Below are positions 48,661-62,388 of a stretch of 64,000 bases of DNA, one piece after another. The notes beneath the pieces are model-generated. The model was given only the letters and a program-made list of their open reading frames with translations. It searched no databases and was not told the origin of the DNA. How positions within the stretch are numbered: position 1 is the stretch's first letter; every line of letters begins with the position of its first letter. The stretch is taken from assembly GCA_020310875.1 (NCBI GenBank), contig CM035417.1, positions 110,539,648 through 110,603,647 of the forward strand, read 5' to 3'. The translations under genes were made by a program, and so were the position numbers. The DNA comes from Ceratopteris richardii (lineage: Eukaryota > Streptophyta > Polypodiopsida > Polypodiales > Pteridaceae).

Positions 48661-50483
48661 AGAACATTAATTTTGTGCTCTTTGCCTCTCACAAGACAGT
48701 ACACAAGCGATAATGATGCATGAAGACATGGTTTATCTCATTCGAGAGATAGTGATTCAAAGAAAGGGAAATTTATAGATCCAAATTTGATGAGTGAGGG
48801 AACGAGATGTGTGAGATGTCTACTTCTTTCAAACAATAAAGGGAGAGATAGAAAAGGAAGTTAAATCCTTATGCTTCCTCTCATCAAAAGAAGAAGATAC
48901 GTTGAAAGGATGCATAATTTTTTTGTTTATTCACAATGAGATCCATAGACACGATCAAAATTGATTTGAGTAAGATTTCAATACTGCAAATAAAATGAGT
49001 ATTTGAGAGGTGAAAGTAATCAATCTTAGCCTCTCTCTCTCTCAATATTTCAAATGAAAGAAATGTGTTAAAGTATTGTAACCTAGGCATAAGAGGGTTT
49101 CGATGGCCTATACGTTTGGAAAAGCTAATAACAATTTCATCAAGATTCCATCATTTGATTCAAAACTTGGTTGAGATACATGCTTCATGATATGAGCGAT
49201 TCTAAAAATCTCAAGATTAAGAAGATGTCTTCACATACATATTGGTACTTTTCTTTTGGGCACTACATCATGACTTCATGAGACATAAGTATCTTTTGTT
49301 GTACATTTACTATGTTACGTGAATGATTTCATATGCAAATGCAGGCATACCTATAATTACATTCATGTAGTGCATGCAAACCTATAGGAAAACTACAAGA
49401 ATAAATAAAACATGAGATATACTCCATGTAAATTTAGAGATCTTGCTACTGACACATTTTCTCAATACAAATGCCTCTTATTCAATTTTACATTGAATTA
49501 TGAACATTCTTATAACATCATGAATACTTAGTAGCAGCCAAACAGGCATGTTACATATACGTACATACTAAGTACATCAATGCATAGTTACATACATATG
49601 GATATAAAGAATGCACAGAAATGCACATATCAACTTTATATGTATTTCTTTATCGTTAATAGGGATGCATGCTCTTTTCCTCCCATCAAACTCTTATTCA
49701 ATTCATAGATTACTTCAACTCATATAAAAGGCATGATAGAAGAGAATGATATCCCTTCTTGATCTTGATTAAACTAAGAGAGTTATTCTCTTTCTTTCTC
49801 TACATGCTCAACTATAGAGGAGAGAAGTACTGTGTGTGTGTGTAGGTATGGAAGGGACAGAAAAGGAAATATACGTTCATGATGCATGATGTGGATACAT
49901 CTCAACTATGCAAACGAAATAATATAAAAGATCTTTTGTCTCTTTTTTTCAATAGTGAATTATATTAAAAGAAATTTATAGCCCTTTCTATTCCTCTATA
50001 CTTCCTACTTCATGGAAGGAAACACAATACCATAAATGGGACGTGTCTCTCTCTTTCTCTCTCATTATCTCTCTCTCTCTCTCTCTCATCACAATTAGGT
50101 CTCAAAGGCTCTATGTCACTATTTTCATGAACGAAATCTAAAGTTGTCCTATAGTACAAAATAATCAAAATGTTCGTGAATATATACAATGATTGATGAA
50201 AGCTAACTACAAATGTATGTAGTTAGGATTTTTATTGTCCCATTTCCTAATAATCGCCTCCCTCAACACTATTTTTCAGGTCTTAAATATGTGATTCATT
50301 GACCCCATTATAAGTATTAGCAGTCAGATTTATTGGGAAGGTTTTGAACATTTTCCTAGTTTTGGTGTACAAAAAAACTTCTTGTGAGTTGTAAACCTCT
50401 CAAGTAGTAGATACTTCAATGTTACTTGAAGTTGTAGTCTTCTATTATGTTTTGTAAGTCCAAAGATGTAACCAAAGTTCCAT

Positions 50484-50617
50484 AAAACTTGGAGCTTGTG
50501 AATGTGCAATTGTCTTCTACATTTGATGTAGATATGTATATCTTCTAAATAAAACTTGGAGCTTGTGAATGTGCAATTGTCTTCTAAATTTGATATAGAT
50601 ATGTATATCTATGATAT
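50484..50617. repeat. 67-bp tandem duplication
   Basis: aaaacttggagcttgtgaat begins at 50484 and again at 50551. Copies are nearly identical across the unit. Confidence 0.85.
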
Positions 50618-53600
50618 TCAACTTGTCTTGAACTTTGCAATTCTACAATACTCTTCCCCAATCTTCTAGCTTAAAATTCAATTCTACAGAGATTTTATCT
50701 AACAAACCTTGCCAAATACAAGTCTAAAACTTTTACAAAGTAGGGTTATTTTTTACACTTAAGTTATGAGGATACTTATATTCTGAAATTGAACACAGTT
50801 GCTATTCAAGAACTCAGATAAATTATGTTATCACAATCTAAGATCATCACAAGAACCCTTAGAGCCAAAAATAGGAGCAATTACTTGTTATGTAAGTATA
50901 GACTTAACAAAAGAAATTCTCTAGAAGTACCGTGGCACTCAATCTAGATGGCCACATGTAAATCTAGATATGGTGTATTTGTGTAGCTTTTGGGAAAGTT
51001 ATTTAAAACCCTAAGCTTTCCAATGACTAGCAAAATCAGAATAACGAAATTCTTGAACCTTTTCTATCACTTCATAAACTACACAATTTTCTAAATCATT
51101 GTAATGTACTTATATGTATCCACTTAAAGGAAAGACTTTCCTCATATAGGTGACCTTCGAATCCAATAGCAAAAACTCTACTTTATTTCCTAAATATTTT
51201 GTGCATCTAGAAATCAAATTGTGAAACTTTTGTTTCTTTCTAAGGAAGTTTTTTGTCAAAAACAAGATCTCATTTTTTTCAAATAGTTTTATTTTTTTCC
51301 ATATTAATTCAATTGTTACTAGTAGTTAAAATGTAATGCATAAGAAAGAATCAATGAATTAGAAAATCCATATAATAAATGCAATGAAGAAAATGTTCTT
51401 TTTCAAGGCCTCCCTTTTCATCCTTCTACTTAGAAAGAGTCTTCTTATTATCCTTTTTTTTTCATCATAAAGGTTCTTGGATGCCTAAAAAATAATTTCC
51501 CTTCTATTAGAAAACAAAAAGAAGAAGAGCAAAAATAAAATAAAAGGAACAAGCTTTAAGAATCTCATGATTATCAATTCGCCATTGTGGATTAGAAAGA
51601 ACAAACAAAGAGATGGAATATCCTTCTCAAATGGAATAAATTCCTATTTTGATTCACTAATTGAATGTTTGTAACTTCATTCAATCTTTTGGATAGAAGA
51701 AGTTGAAAGTATATTCTCATCTCACATATTTTTTGTCATATTGCTATATAGTCACTTATCATACAATTCATATATATGTGTATCAATTAAACAAAAATAA
51801 TTAGAAAAACTAACCTTGAACTCAACAAGTAATATCCTCAAGCTTGAAGACTCCTCGGCTTGAACAAAATGGAGTTGCAAAAATGGAAAATGATATTTAA
51901 AATGGTTTTTAGTGATAAAAATCGCTATTTTTATAGGGATTTCTTCTTAAAATTTGACATGTGCTTCTTGGAGCTCCCTACATGCTCCTTCTTCTTGTGT
52001 GTCCGTTTCCTTGATGCACTTCCATGCTTGTGCTTGACCTTGAGTGTCAACAGCTTGGCTACTTGGAAAAGACTCATCTTCCTACTACGGAATTTTTCCT
52101 AACAACTCAAGTAGAGAGGAAGTCTATGAAGGAAAAGAGGAGATCATTCAGGTTGTTGATTCGAGTGAAAAAACCTCAGCCGCAGGCCAGAGAAAAGTGA
52201 AGAAAAGAAAAGCCCTTAAGTGCAACAATGATGAAGCTAATGCAAATCCTATATCAATGGTCTCGTGTTTATATCAAAATAAACCTTAATGGAGGGCAAA
52301 CAAAGAATTTTGTGCTAGGAAATGATCTAAATCACAAATTCTGAAATTAAACCTCAAATGAAGAAAAAAAAACTAGCAAATGAGCTAAAATGTGAATGTA
52401 AACCATCTGAGTGCAAAAAGAAATTCCAAATCAAAATTTCACATTGTATTCAATTTCAAATCAGAACAAGAATTCACTAAATTAATAAAGAAAATATAGC
52501 CTTTTAGAAGTTCTCAATAGTAGCTACACATTTTCAGTCAAAGCATGATGCAAAAGTACTTAAAAGGCAAGACATGACCACTCAAAATCATGTATGTGGA
52601 GCAAAACAAATTATGCAAAGATTTACCTTTTGAAAATCATTCTATTGTGCACAAAAAAACTAGGCAATAAATGAGTGAATTATGTGTACGAACATGCAAG
52701 AGTTTAGGGCTATTCGCATGTCTTTTTGATTGGTTCAATTGTTTGGCTCTTGAGGCGGAAGCGAGGCTTAATCCCCTGCCAACAAGGGGGCAAAATATGG
52801 GCCTTAGGCCATGTATTACCAATTGCAAACTAGTGACTTGAAGCAAGTTTTCTTGTGTTCCACCTTTGGGTGCACATCTCATGTAATCCATGGTTTATGG
52901 GGTACAGGGGTCTGATGGGTACTTTCCAACCTTCACCTTTACTTCCAATTAATGAGTATGCTTCATATGAACTTCCTCTAAAACAAAGGGTATATATGGT
53001 GGGAAATTCAATAAAATTCAATAATAGATTAGGGTTCAACAATATATCAAGATGAGAGTAAACGCATAAGTACCAAAGAGAACAAGTGAGGGTAAGGGAA
53101 GATAGGCTAAGAAAAGGCTTAGGCTTAAAATGGGATTTCCAAAAAAGCCTCTCAATAGAGCTTTCAGGTCCTCCAAGTATATAAGTATACACTACTCCAA
53201 GTCCTTGAAGTCCCAGAGTGTAAGGAGCACTTACCCCTACTCCAAGTTTCAAATCAAGCTCCTTGTCCTTGGGTGTAAGAGAGAGCACCTCCCACTCTTA
53301 TGAGTGTGCATGTGAGAGGAACCCTTCACTTCATTTGATGGATTATGTGAAACATGGCATGGATAAATACAACATGCATAGGTGATCGATTTTTTTCCAA
53401 AAAGCAAGGCATTAAATCTTAATAAAGCTAGGCAAACGTTTATGTGAAAATCTTGCATTAGTTTTGGTTTATTTTGGGCCTTGGCATAGGTTTTCTTGGC
53501 GACATGATGTGGAACGATTAAGTGACTTGCCAAGTTATTGAAGCGCATGATATTGTATTAATACAATTTTCATAGCTTTTATAACTTTAACTTTTATGTT

Positions 53601-54194
53601 GGTCGATTTCTAGTTTTAAGATTTTGACCATCATATTTGGTTTTGACTTTTGAGGATCTAATCAACTTTCGAGTATGTTTTATATATGGTGGGGTTGCCT
53701 CCTTCAAGTGATTTCATTTTCAAATAGTGTCATTATTTACCGTTTTCTACCATTTTACAACCTAAGTCTTAATTTGTCCTATAATACAAAGTAATGAGAA
53801 TATCCATGAATATATACAGTGATTGATGAAATATAACCTAAAATATATAGAAATCTAGTTTCTAATGCCCATTTTCTAACATTTATGGATGTCACGTGCA
53901 CTTTGAAGGGGTCATAAGACTTCATTCTTCTGTCATATATCTTTCTCAAGTGGCGACAAATACAAATATGATCTTTTTTGCTTGGAAACCAACAAGACTT
54001 ATGCGATGATAGATAATCCACCTAGCAAGATAAACATTTATGTAATGATGTTCCAAGTCCTTTCCATAAATAAGTGTGGTTCTATCTACTCCTTGGCCCA
54101 TGAACAACCTTCAAAAGTCCACAACACGCATTTTAATTAATTGCCATCATGGAGTACTTCATAATATATGGTTCCTTGTAGATCTCAATGATCA

Positions 54195-55690
54195 AACTTC
54201 CTTTTTAAAAAACAAATGATTCCTTTAAAAATGTGTCTAGATACTAGATCAAAGAGCTAAACGTAAAGTTACAATAAATCATCAATACTTGATGTTACAC
54301 TTTGATGATCTCTTTAGATGCTATGCATAGAGACACTATCTTTAATGGAATAGATTTGAAGAGTGGCTACTATCAGACTTTAGTAATAGGAAGGGATGTA
54401 CATAAGGCTCTTTTAGTGCTAAGTTTGGCCATTACAAGTATTTTGTGCAACTAGTTGGATTGAATAATGGTCTTATTACATTTATGGTGCTAATCCATTA
54501 TATTTTCATACCTTTTATTGGGCATTTTTCTATTGAATTTGTTGATTCCTTTCTTGTGCACAAATCAACATTAAAATAACATGAATACTACTATGTATCA
54601 TTTTAAATATTATAAAAATAATTTATTGGTGCATTCTAAGAGGACATCATCATCTTTACATTCTATTGAGTGAATTGAAATGGGTTCATGTTAAGTTTCT
54701 ATTAGCCTTTCCACATGAAGGAAAGATACAATCATTCTTAGACCTTTTAAGTCTCTAATGAAAGCTTATTGTATATTCTACTCATATTGCAACACCCTCA
54801 AATGATTCACTTCAAATCAAGCATACTTTTCTTTGAAGCAATTAGAAAGAAAAAGATTCCAATACGCTCAAAAAAGAAGTTTGAGATGTGGTTATTGCAT
54901 GAGTAGCAAGTCATAAAATCCTTTAAAATTAGAAATGGATGGAAGTGGCATTGCGTTTGGAAATCTATTAGATCAAGAGAATGACGACTTTCTTTTGAGT
55001 GAAAGACAATCCCCAACGATGATTGTAACTAGTGATTTCATGAGCAAGAATTATTTTCTATTATTTATGCTTTACAAAATATATCATTATTACCTTTATG
55101 GAACCATGTTTGAAATTTACATGGGTCATCACATGTTGAAATATTTTGTAGTTAGCTAGATCTACTAGGTAGACAAGCTCGCTGGGTTAAACTTATGAAA
55201 GAATTTCACTTCACAGTTCTATACAAAAAAGGAATATATAATATGATAATTGATGAACAATTATGCATTCTATATCAAGCAAGCTCCATAGTCATAGACA
55301 CTGTGGTTTTGTAAGAAATCTACGGACCTAAAGTGCAAGAGTGACATGTAAGACAAGTCCTAAAACGTATATAAGATCATTAATTATAGGTTATATGTTA
55401 GGTTCATTAGCAAAAGAGGCATGTGTGTTTGCCAATCTCCTAATATAACATAGCATACATAAACGAAAGATCAAGGTTTATGCACTCTATTCTTGTGAAG
55501 GTCACTTATGAAAAAAAGTTGTCCTTAAAATCAAAATGTGCACTATAAAGTACATCCAAGAATTGAAAAGACACTACAACTAGAGAGGAAAACTTATTGG
55601 TGGCCAAGGTTGGCCAAAAATGTGTATGCATATGGACGTTAGTGCTTTAAATGTCACGCAAAGAAAGTTTTCCTTTCCATAGTTTCTCTT
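54195..55690 (+). pseudogene. Ty3/gypsy RT, RNase H and integrase zinc-finger remnant
   Basis: Plus strand, broken frames in canonical order. RT start: KRKVTINHQYLMLHFDDLF and IDLKSGYYQ (54247-54390). Gypsy RNase H: YHYYLYGTMFEIYMGHHML then RQARWVKLMKEFHFTVLY (55075-55250). Integrase zinc-binding region: RKTYWWPRLAKNVYAYGR and CFKCHAKK (55570-55670). Stops and frameshifts occur throughout, and the RT active-site box is not recoverable. No LTR is identified. It is opposite in strand to the gypsy remnant at 31639-32890. Confidence 0.75.
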
Positions 55691-55847
55691 AATGCATCAT
55701 AGTTTCTCATAGATATTCAAAAGGTATTGGTGATGTAACACAAAAATTAGAGCTTACTTTAAGTTGCAAGATTAATCATGTGTATGATGTAAGCTATGCG
55801 CATTATTTCGATATTAATTGCATTCAAGGTACTATATATACCATAAA

Positions 55848-56640
55848 TGATCCACGAAAACCCCATATTCACCCTGAGATGAAAGTGCAACCATAAGATC
55901 ATGGTAGTCAACCACAAGACTATAGAAACTAAGATCTATTATGCATATTATCGACTTGATACTATGACATCCCCTCACATGTAATCAGTGCCCAATAATG
56001 GGTTATATCACCAAGAATGAATACGTGCTCACGCACACACTCCTCAATGCAGACACACCACAAGCATGAACTCACAAAACGCTTTGGGAATTGAGTTTCT
56101 ATCACTTCAAGAAGTCATGGGAAAATTCAACTATAATGAATCCTTGCACGATATGAAAACAAAAGATAGGAAAATTTATAAAAAATGCATGGTTGATAGG
56201 GTATACACACCTATCAACTAGTTGCAACTCGGACAAACAATCCAAAGGTGAAAATTGCATGTCCAGTAGTATGACAATCATATATACTAGAATGAATCCA
56301 AGAAAACCTCGAATTCACCCTCAAACAAATGTGAAACTATAAGCTCATGGTGGTGAATCAAAAGACTATATAGAAAATCAGCCCCTGTATCCATAGTATC
56401 GACTCAATACTATGGCATGACCACTAATGTCATCAATGCCCAATAGTGGGGTATAGACCAAAGAATGAGCACACTCACACATGCATCCCACAACGACACA
56501 TGCCATAAAGCATAAGCTCATAGAAACCTCTACAAACTAAGGTTCTATCAATTCCACAAGTGATGGAAAAACCCGACCATATTCAATTTTGGCACAATAT
56601 GCAAACAAAAGATAAGAAACATTACGGAACATGCATTCAA
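55848..56640. repeat. diverged direct repeat, two ~345-bp copies
   Basis: Copies at about 55848-56190 and 56293-56640 (offset about 445). They share ccc(t)attcaccct, cagtgcccaataatggg / caatgcccaatagtgggg, gcatgaactcac / gcataagctcat and atgaaaacaaaagatagg / atgcaaacaaaagataag in order, roughly 70% identical. Function unknown. Confidence 0.7.
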
Positions 56641-56879
56641 TGTAATATATCTCTATTGGAATAGAGTCTACGAACATCATTCCCATAAAGATCTTAAACA
56701 TTAGAGGGAAACTTGTGGAACCATGTGTGTAGAAATTTTAATTTCTTGACTAGAAGATCCACTGATGGATACTACTTCCAAGTCAACTAATCTACTTTGC
56801 ATTTAATATCCGTCATTAATCATTGAGGAAAATGATCTTTAGATAAGGAGGAGAGTGGTACATTTTTGAAGCTCTTGAT

Positions 56880-57115
56880 AGGTTACCATTTCATATGCTT
56901 GTAGCTACAAGGATCCCTTGATACCAAGTTCCAAAGCTCAAGGGAGCCATGACCCTAAATGAGAGTCCTTGAGGCTTTTCCAATCGTTGAACCTATGGGC
57001 ATATGAAGGATACATAATTCCATAGTAAGCATTCTACATCTTAATGGGGTAAGGGTTATGCAACGGATGGATGATGAGCAAAAGGAACCAATTGAGATGT
57101 TTCTTTTACAGCAAA
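56880..57115 (+). repeat. dispersed repeat, copy B
   Basis: Diverged match to 47732-47990 (see copy A). Confidence 0.55.
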
Positions 57116-60100
57116 CATCCAATCTCCTCTTGAAGCACAACTTGTTGCAAAGTAATCTTATAGAGAAGTTCAAAGAACCTTAGCACAATATTTGAGACCT
57201 TAAGACGTTTTAAGCATGAAAAAGTAGGTTTTTAATGTCTTCCTTGACATTGACAAATCTATTAAACCATGGATGAATCCTTCATAACTTGTGGGATTAG
57301 ACATCCATCCAAATGACTTAATGAATAATTATCCTCAGTAAGACTTTCATCCCCTCTCAATCAAAGGGTGACAAAGTCCTTGAAACTTTTGTCGAAGTCC
57401 GCTCTTTTGATATTTGTAGGGATTTCATCAATTTTATTACCATTGTTCCTCCTTCAACCTCTTGGATGGGGTTCAAAAATATACAAGAGAAACCTTATAT
57501 CTCCCTTTCTATCCAAGATACATTTATTTAGTGGGCACAAATCATCATAATCTAGTTTCATGCCAATATAAATCAATATCCTTTTATCTTCACATTAGTG
57601 CCTCACTACGTTATCTCAAGTTCCTACATACTAAACAAGGCAAAATAAGTCATATCCACACAAAAAAAGAGATAAAATAAATAGCAAATGATCTCGAGGG
57701 TTCTATTTAAAGACTCTCTAAGGGAGATAGCCTAGCTTGTATAGGTGTATGGGGGGATGCACCCATATTCAACATTGTAAGAGCCTCATACAAATAATGA
57801 ATAACAAATGATCCCAAAGGACTATTGTTCACATTAGAAAAACACTCCACACTTGGCTAAAGACCTTTAGTCCAACCAAACACTCAACACTTGTCCTAAA
57901 ACTTGTACAATATATGCCCATAATGCTTCCACACATTCTTAATTGTTGTCCTTCAGGTTTGTGTCCATAGCACTTCCATCCATTCTTAATTGTTGTCCTT
58001 TGCAATTTCCTGAGTTGTAAACTTGAGAATCGATCCTGCAACATCCTTACTAACTCCCATTTTCGAGTCATAAAGATTTAGGTTTGTGCTCCTACTTGAT
58101 AAGCGACTTGGATAAGAATCATTACAAGGATTCATATTCACCTCACCTAAAACCATCATAGGCTCTAATGGAATAACATGAGTAAGATCCTTCAAGCTCC
58201 ATCTCTGCTCATAAGGTGTCACCAAATGATCCTACCTTGGCCACTTTTCCAAACTGATCACGTGCAATATAGGCACCATGAATCCTTTCAAAACATTTAA
58301 ATCATTCGGTAATCTCGGTATATTCTTCTAAGCGTTCAATCTCCTCTTGAGGTGTCACCACTCATCCTCTTTAGGCCCTTATCAAAGTGCCTTTCATGAA
58401 ATACAATAATCGTGATTCTTCCTAATAAATGTAGTTCATAGAACCCTTTTCACCCTTCGTCTTATCTATAAGGACAATAAAATCTAAACGATACCTCCGT
58501 ACAAAATTCAATTTCATATGATCTCAAAATCTTGGGATAGCTTTAGGTGCCCCACATTCTATCACTTTGGAGAACATGGGGCCAATGGAATAAGATAGCA
58601 TGAAGACAATATGGTGCCACACAATCTTTTGAGAGGACAACAAGGTGCAAGTTCATTTGCATGCTCTCCCCTCTCCCTATGTGTAGTTCCCACATCCTTA
58701 TGAAAACCTTGGTATAGATTGTAAGTTTATCCTATGTGTCTAATTCAATGAGCAAGGGGATCATGGGGATCTCTTGGCATCAAACTACTATATAAACAGA
58801 TGAAGAGCATATTGTATGCATGAAGACTTATTTACGCAATTGAATTGTGATCAAGAGATGTATGTTAGATATCCACATACATTTGCAAGAGTAACCATGG
58901 AGCAGACTAATGTAGGCAATGTTTACTAGGTAAATACTTAGAGGCTCAAAGAGTTATCAACATAGCTAAGGTACTAAGAATGATAGAAACAAGGACAAAC
59001 TTCTCTATCAGATATGCCTCCATGGTACCTACAATTTACTGAGTGCATTTACTGAGTCCATTGCTCTGGGTGATATATAGACGTGAATTTTCTTAGATGT
59101 AGAAATCTCTTATGAAGGGTTGCTAGAACACCAGCGTCATCTATTTTAGTTATGGTTAGTCCATTCTTTGTCACCTCTATCTCCATGGAATCTTTGTCAG
59201 GTTGGTTCAAATAAAACGTCAAGCTTACAACACAAGACAAAAGGCCATCTGGATTCACCCTAAGAGACAATGATACATAAAAAAATATAGAAAAGGAAGA
59301 AACCAAACAAAGTTGAGAACAGTATCACACTACAAAAGAAGCTGTGTGAAAATCCTGTTTGTACTCAAATCATCTCATGTTTGGAGTTTGAGGACTACAA
59401 GCAAGGTGCGTCATCCACATCCTCATAAAAAGTCATTGAAAAATCTTCAAAACCATCACTCAAGGGTTTGGATCATCTCTCACTATTCATTTTCATTTTC
59501 TTCTCACTATGAGAAGAGAGTATTCACAATTAAGGACAAACATGGCTTCCTTGCTCATCAGCGCATCACCATCAATGCCACACTTATGAGATCAAACAAT
59601 TAACCAAGTCTAGTGCACACTCACTAGAGAGGGAGATAGAGAGAGAGAGAGAGAGACAATGTGCTAAGGAGAGACAAGTTAACACATTAAGGATGACGAA
59701 AGATCAAAGAATAATTTTCTCTTAGTTGGCAGAGGAAATTACCAAATCCAAGATTCAATACCAAAAGGGTGTGCAACTTAAATCCAAAGGAGAAACAATC
59801 GCCATCAACATGTTCCTCATTCCCTCCACCATTTATTTCCCTTTCGTACTAGAGACCAAGCACCAAGAAATCCCTCAAGGTGAAAAACATGTAGAGGAAC
59901 TTCCTTTGGATAGAGGATCCAAATAAAAGAAATATCCCCAATAATAAATGGAACATAAGGTCTACCCAAGGATAAGGGTGAGTAGGGAATTCTCAACATA
60001 ACTATTTTGGTAGAGCAACTAGCAACAAACTTGCAAAGTGAATGATCAAGTGATGGCTTAGAAATGATTCATACGATTAATTTAGATTTATAAATAATCA
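57116..60100. other. 3 kb without a confident gene
   Basis: AT-rich. Only short frames. Minor duplication of cattcttaattgttgtcctt near 57930/57985 and a GA tract at 59630-59660. Confidence 0.5.
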
Positions 60101-60149
60101 AACCCATAAAGCCTATATGGTGGATCATCACCTTTTTTAGATAAATCAT

Positions 60150-60520
60150 GAGCCTAATTGGAGCTCAAATGGATTTCTATATTGGTTCACTCAACCATAG
60201 GAATGCAACAAGGTTGTTCATTATCTTCGATAATTTTTGGTATGTATGTGGATGAGTGTCCTAGTTATATTGAAGGGCTTAGAGATATGTTTGCCCAACT
60301 AGCAACAACGATATCTCCATGGATTCCTTTATTAATATATGATGATTAAATTGTTTTGATCTTTAATTCCCTAAAGATTATGCCATCCCCTAGACACATC
60401 GCATACCTTTTCACATATCAATAAATCATTTGTGAACCTTGGGAAAAACAAGATTATGGTGTTCAAAGTTTTCAATGTGAAAGTTTTCTTGATGTGGAGA
60501 GCTAATAAGAACCAATCGAT
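60150..60520 (+). pseudogene. LINE (non-LTR) reverse transcriptase fragment
   Basis: The plus strand reads GMQQGCSLSSIIFGMYVDE (60190-60250), the GxxQGCPLSPxLFxxYxDE signature of LINE RTs. Then, after a gap, IPLLIYDD followed by stop and IVLI, corresponding to the LLYADDIVLL catalytic box with one base or codon disturbed. Then NKIMVFKVFNVKVF (frame-shifted; KTKVMVFN in LINEs). Only this palm-domain piece remains. Confidence 0.65.
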
Positions 60521-60532
60521 GAAGGCATATTT

Positions 60533-61607
60533 AAACCCTAAGTTTGTGCTTTTCATATGCTTTTCACGAAAAGCTAGGTGCAAGAAAGTGTGATCACATG
60601 TTGTTGGGAGTTTTTTAATAGTTTTTGCTAAAAGCTTTCACTTGGAGTCTTGCAAAACTATATAAGGGAGGGTCATGGCTCATTGTGGATCATCTCATGG
60701 TACAAGATGGACTCAACACAAGTTGAAGAGGAGATCATTGTTGGAGGCTGTACACTTTGACCTATTATTGTTGAAGATTCAAGGACATGGAGGCTACACA
60801 CACACTATGAAGAGGAATCTTCTATACTTGAAGGAGATTCTATTCTTGGAGGAGTCGTCTTCTAAAATTAAACGAGATTATCATTGATGAATTGAAGGAC
60901 AAGAGATGAAATACATGTTGAAGAATTGAAGGACAAGGAGGAGGATTGAAGGACAACTCTCTACAAACATGCTTGGAGATTTCAAAGTATTAGAGGAGTC
61001 GCAAATATCACATAGAGAGAAGGTTGACATTGAAAGATACTAATGTAATGATCTAAAGATAATTCATATATCTGATTGAAGGCTATTATTGGAGACATTG
61101 GGCACTTTTTTGACACTCGAATTTGAAAGAAAGGACTTATGAGGTTTGAACTTTGGCTGAAGTTTGTGCTCAACAAGAGTTTTTGAAGACAGATGCTTAG
61201 AACAATTCATAAGAGCCAATGAAGATTCTAAGATCGAGATTGAGAAGAAGATACTTTGCAAGAACATGTAATTATGGTCATTCAATGAAATCACAAAGAA
61301 TGATCTAGTGTGATTGAGATTATGATTGCTACTTTGCAACTATGTGATTGAGATTGTGATTGAGAGTGTGAATGTGAATGAGATTGAGAATGAGCGTGGG
61401 ATTGCGATTGCGATTATTGTGATTGAGATTGAGATTGAGAGTGTGAGTGTGAATGAGATTGTGATAGCTTGACGGTGGCCAAGAGGTCACGGCTTCATCA
61501 AGAAGCTATTTTCCAAAGCTACTGTATCGAGAAGAAAGAGGCTTCATCCGGTAACTATTGATGTATTTAGAATCTGACATCTAAAGATTCACAAGATAAT
61601 ATCTCTC

Positions 61608-61655
<48 letters not shown>

Positions 61656-61764
61656 TAATTAAAAGCTTGATTTGATTTATTCTTTTGTTAATGAGACTAG
61701 TTTTTGCTTATGTCTTTAGTATATCCAAGTGTTCATCTTTATGGGGTTGATGAGGAGTGCTACA
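60533..61764 (+). repeat. 5' LTR of short-interior element
   Basis: About 1232 bp. It includes a gattgagattgag minisatellite (about 61310-61465) and a private (AT)n at 61610-61652 absent from the partner. The left border is approximate. Confidence 0.7.
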
Positions 61765-61766
61765 AG

Positions 61767-61780
61767 TGGTATCAGGCAGC
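61767..61780 (+). other. primer-binding-site-like sequence
   Basis: TGGTATCAGGCAGC; resembles the tRNA-Met PBS of the copia elements above with a two-base change. Confidence 0.6.
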
Positions 61781-62388
61781 GATCCTCGAGAACGATGGAA
61801 GGTTTGACGCAAAAGGTATGTGAGCAAGAGGAGCTTATTCAAAAGCTTCTTGGAGAATTATGCAAAGATGAGGTGAAAAGAAACCAGCGGACTTCAGTGC
61901 AAGCATAGCAAGCTAAGTCCTTTCTTCCATTATTTTCTTCATGTGCATGAATTGTGTTTAGTATACTTCATTTCACGAATATGATCTCGATAAAAGTTAC
62001 AAGGATAGATAGTTCTAGAGTCATGAATCAATTAATAAGACATCCTGAATGTATATACAAATATTCCAAATTAGTTTTTTTTGACATCAATGTTGCATTG
62101 GTTCTGATAGTATCCATTGTTACAAATATAACCATCATAGGGATATAGATAATTTATGGTTCAAAAGCATATCGACTATCGAAGCCATTTGATGAACATT
62201 AGTAACTCATTATAAATGTTTGTAGATGGGGAAATCTAGAGGGTTACTTGGGTACTTGAAAATATGTTAGTCAAAATTTGGTCAAAGATGAGTAAAATGT
62301 TTTATGGACCATTCGAAACTACTTGTCAAGAGCTTTCTAACCATATATTACACTATACCATTTGGTTTCGAAATGACCCTCAAAAGAG

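Larger units (their letters stand above)
47493..54190. other. 6.7 kb without a confident gene
   Basis: AT-rich, with short frames only. What can be seen: a coding-looking stretch at 47692-48042 that is part of a dispersed repeat; (TC)n and (CTAT)n at 48150-48190; a GA-rich repeat block at 48465-48660; a 67-bp tandem duplication at 50484-50617; and a basic patch (QRKVKKRKALK) near 52190 in a short frame of unknown meaning. Confidence 0.5.

Noticed and set aside
58230..58490. Minus-strand frame with YELHLLGRI and VFHERHFDKGL, faintly like the gypsy integrase C-terminus.
   Set aside because: The match is too weak and the flanking frames do not continue the domain; not annotated.
59328..59345. 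CACTACAAAAGAAG as a third CACTA terminus.
   Set aside because: No inverted partner ending in TTGTAGTG lies to the right in the window, there are no subterminal repeats, and no 3-bp duplication can be tested.
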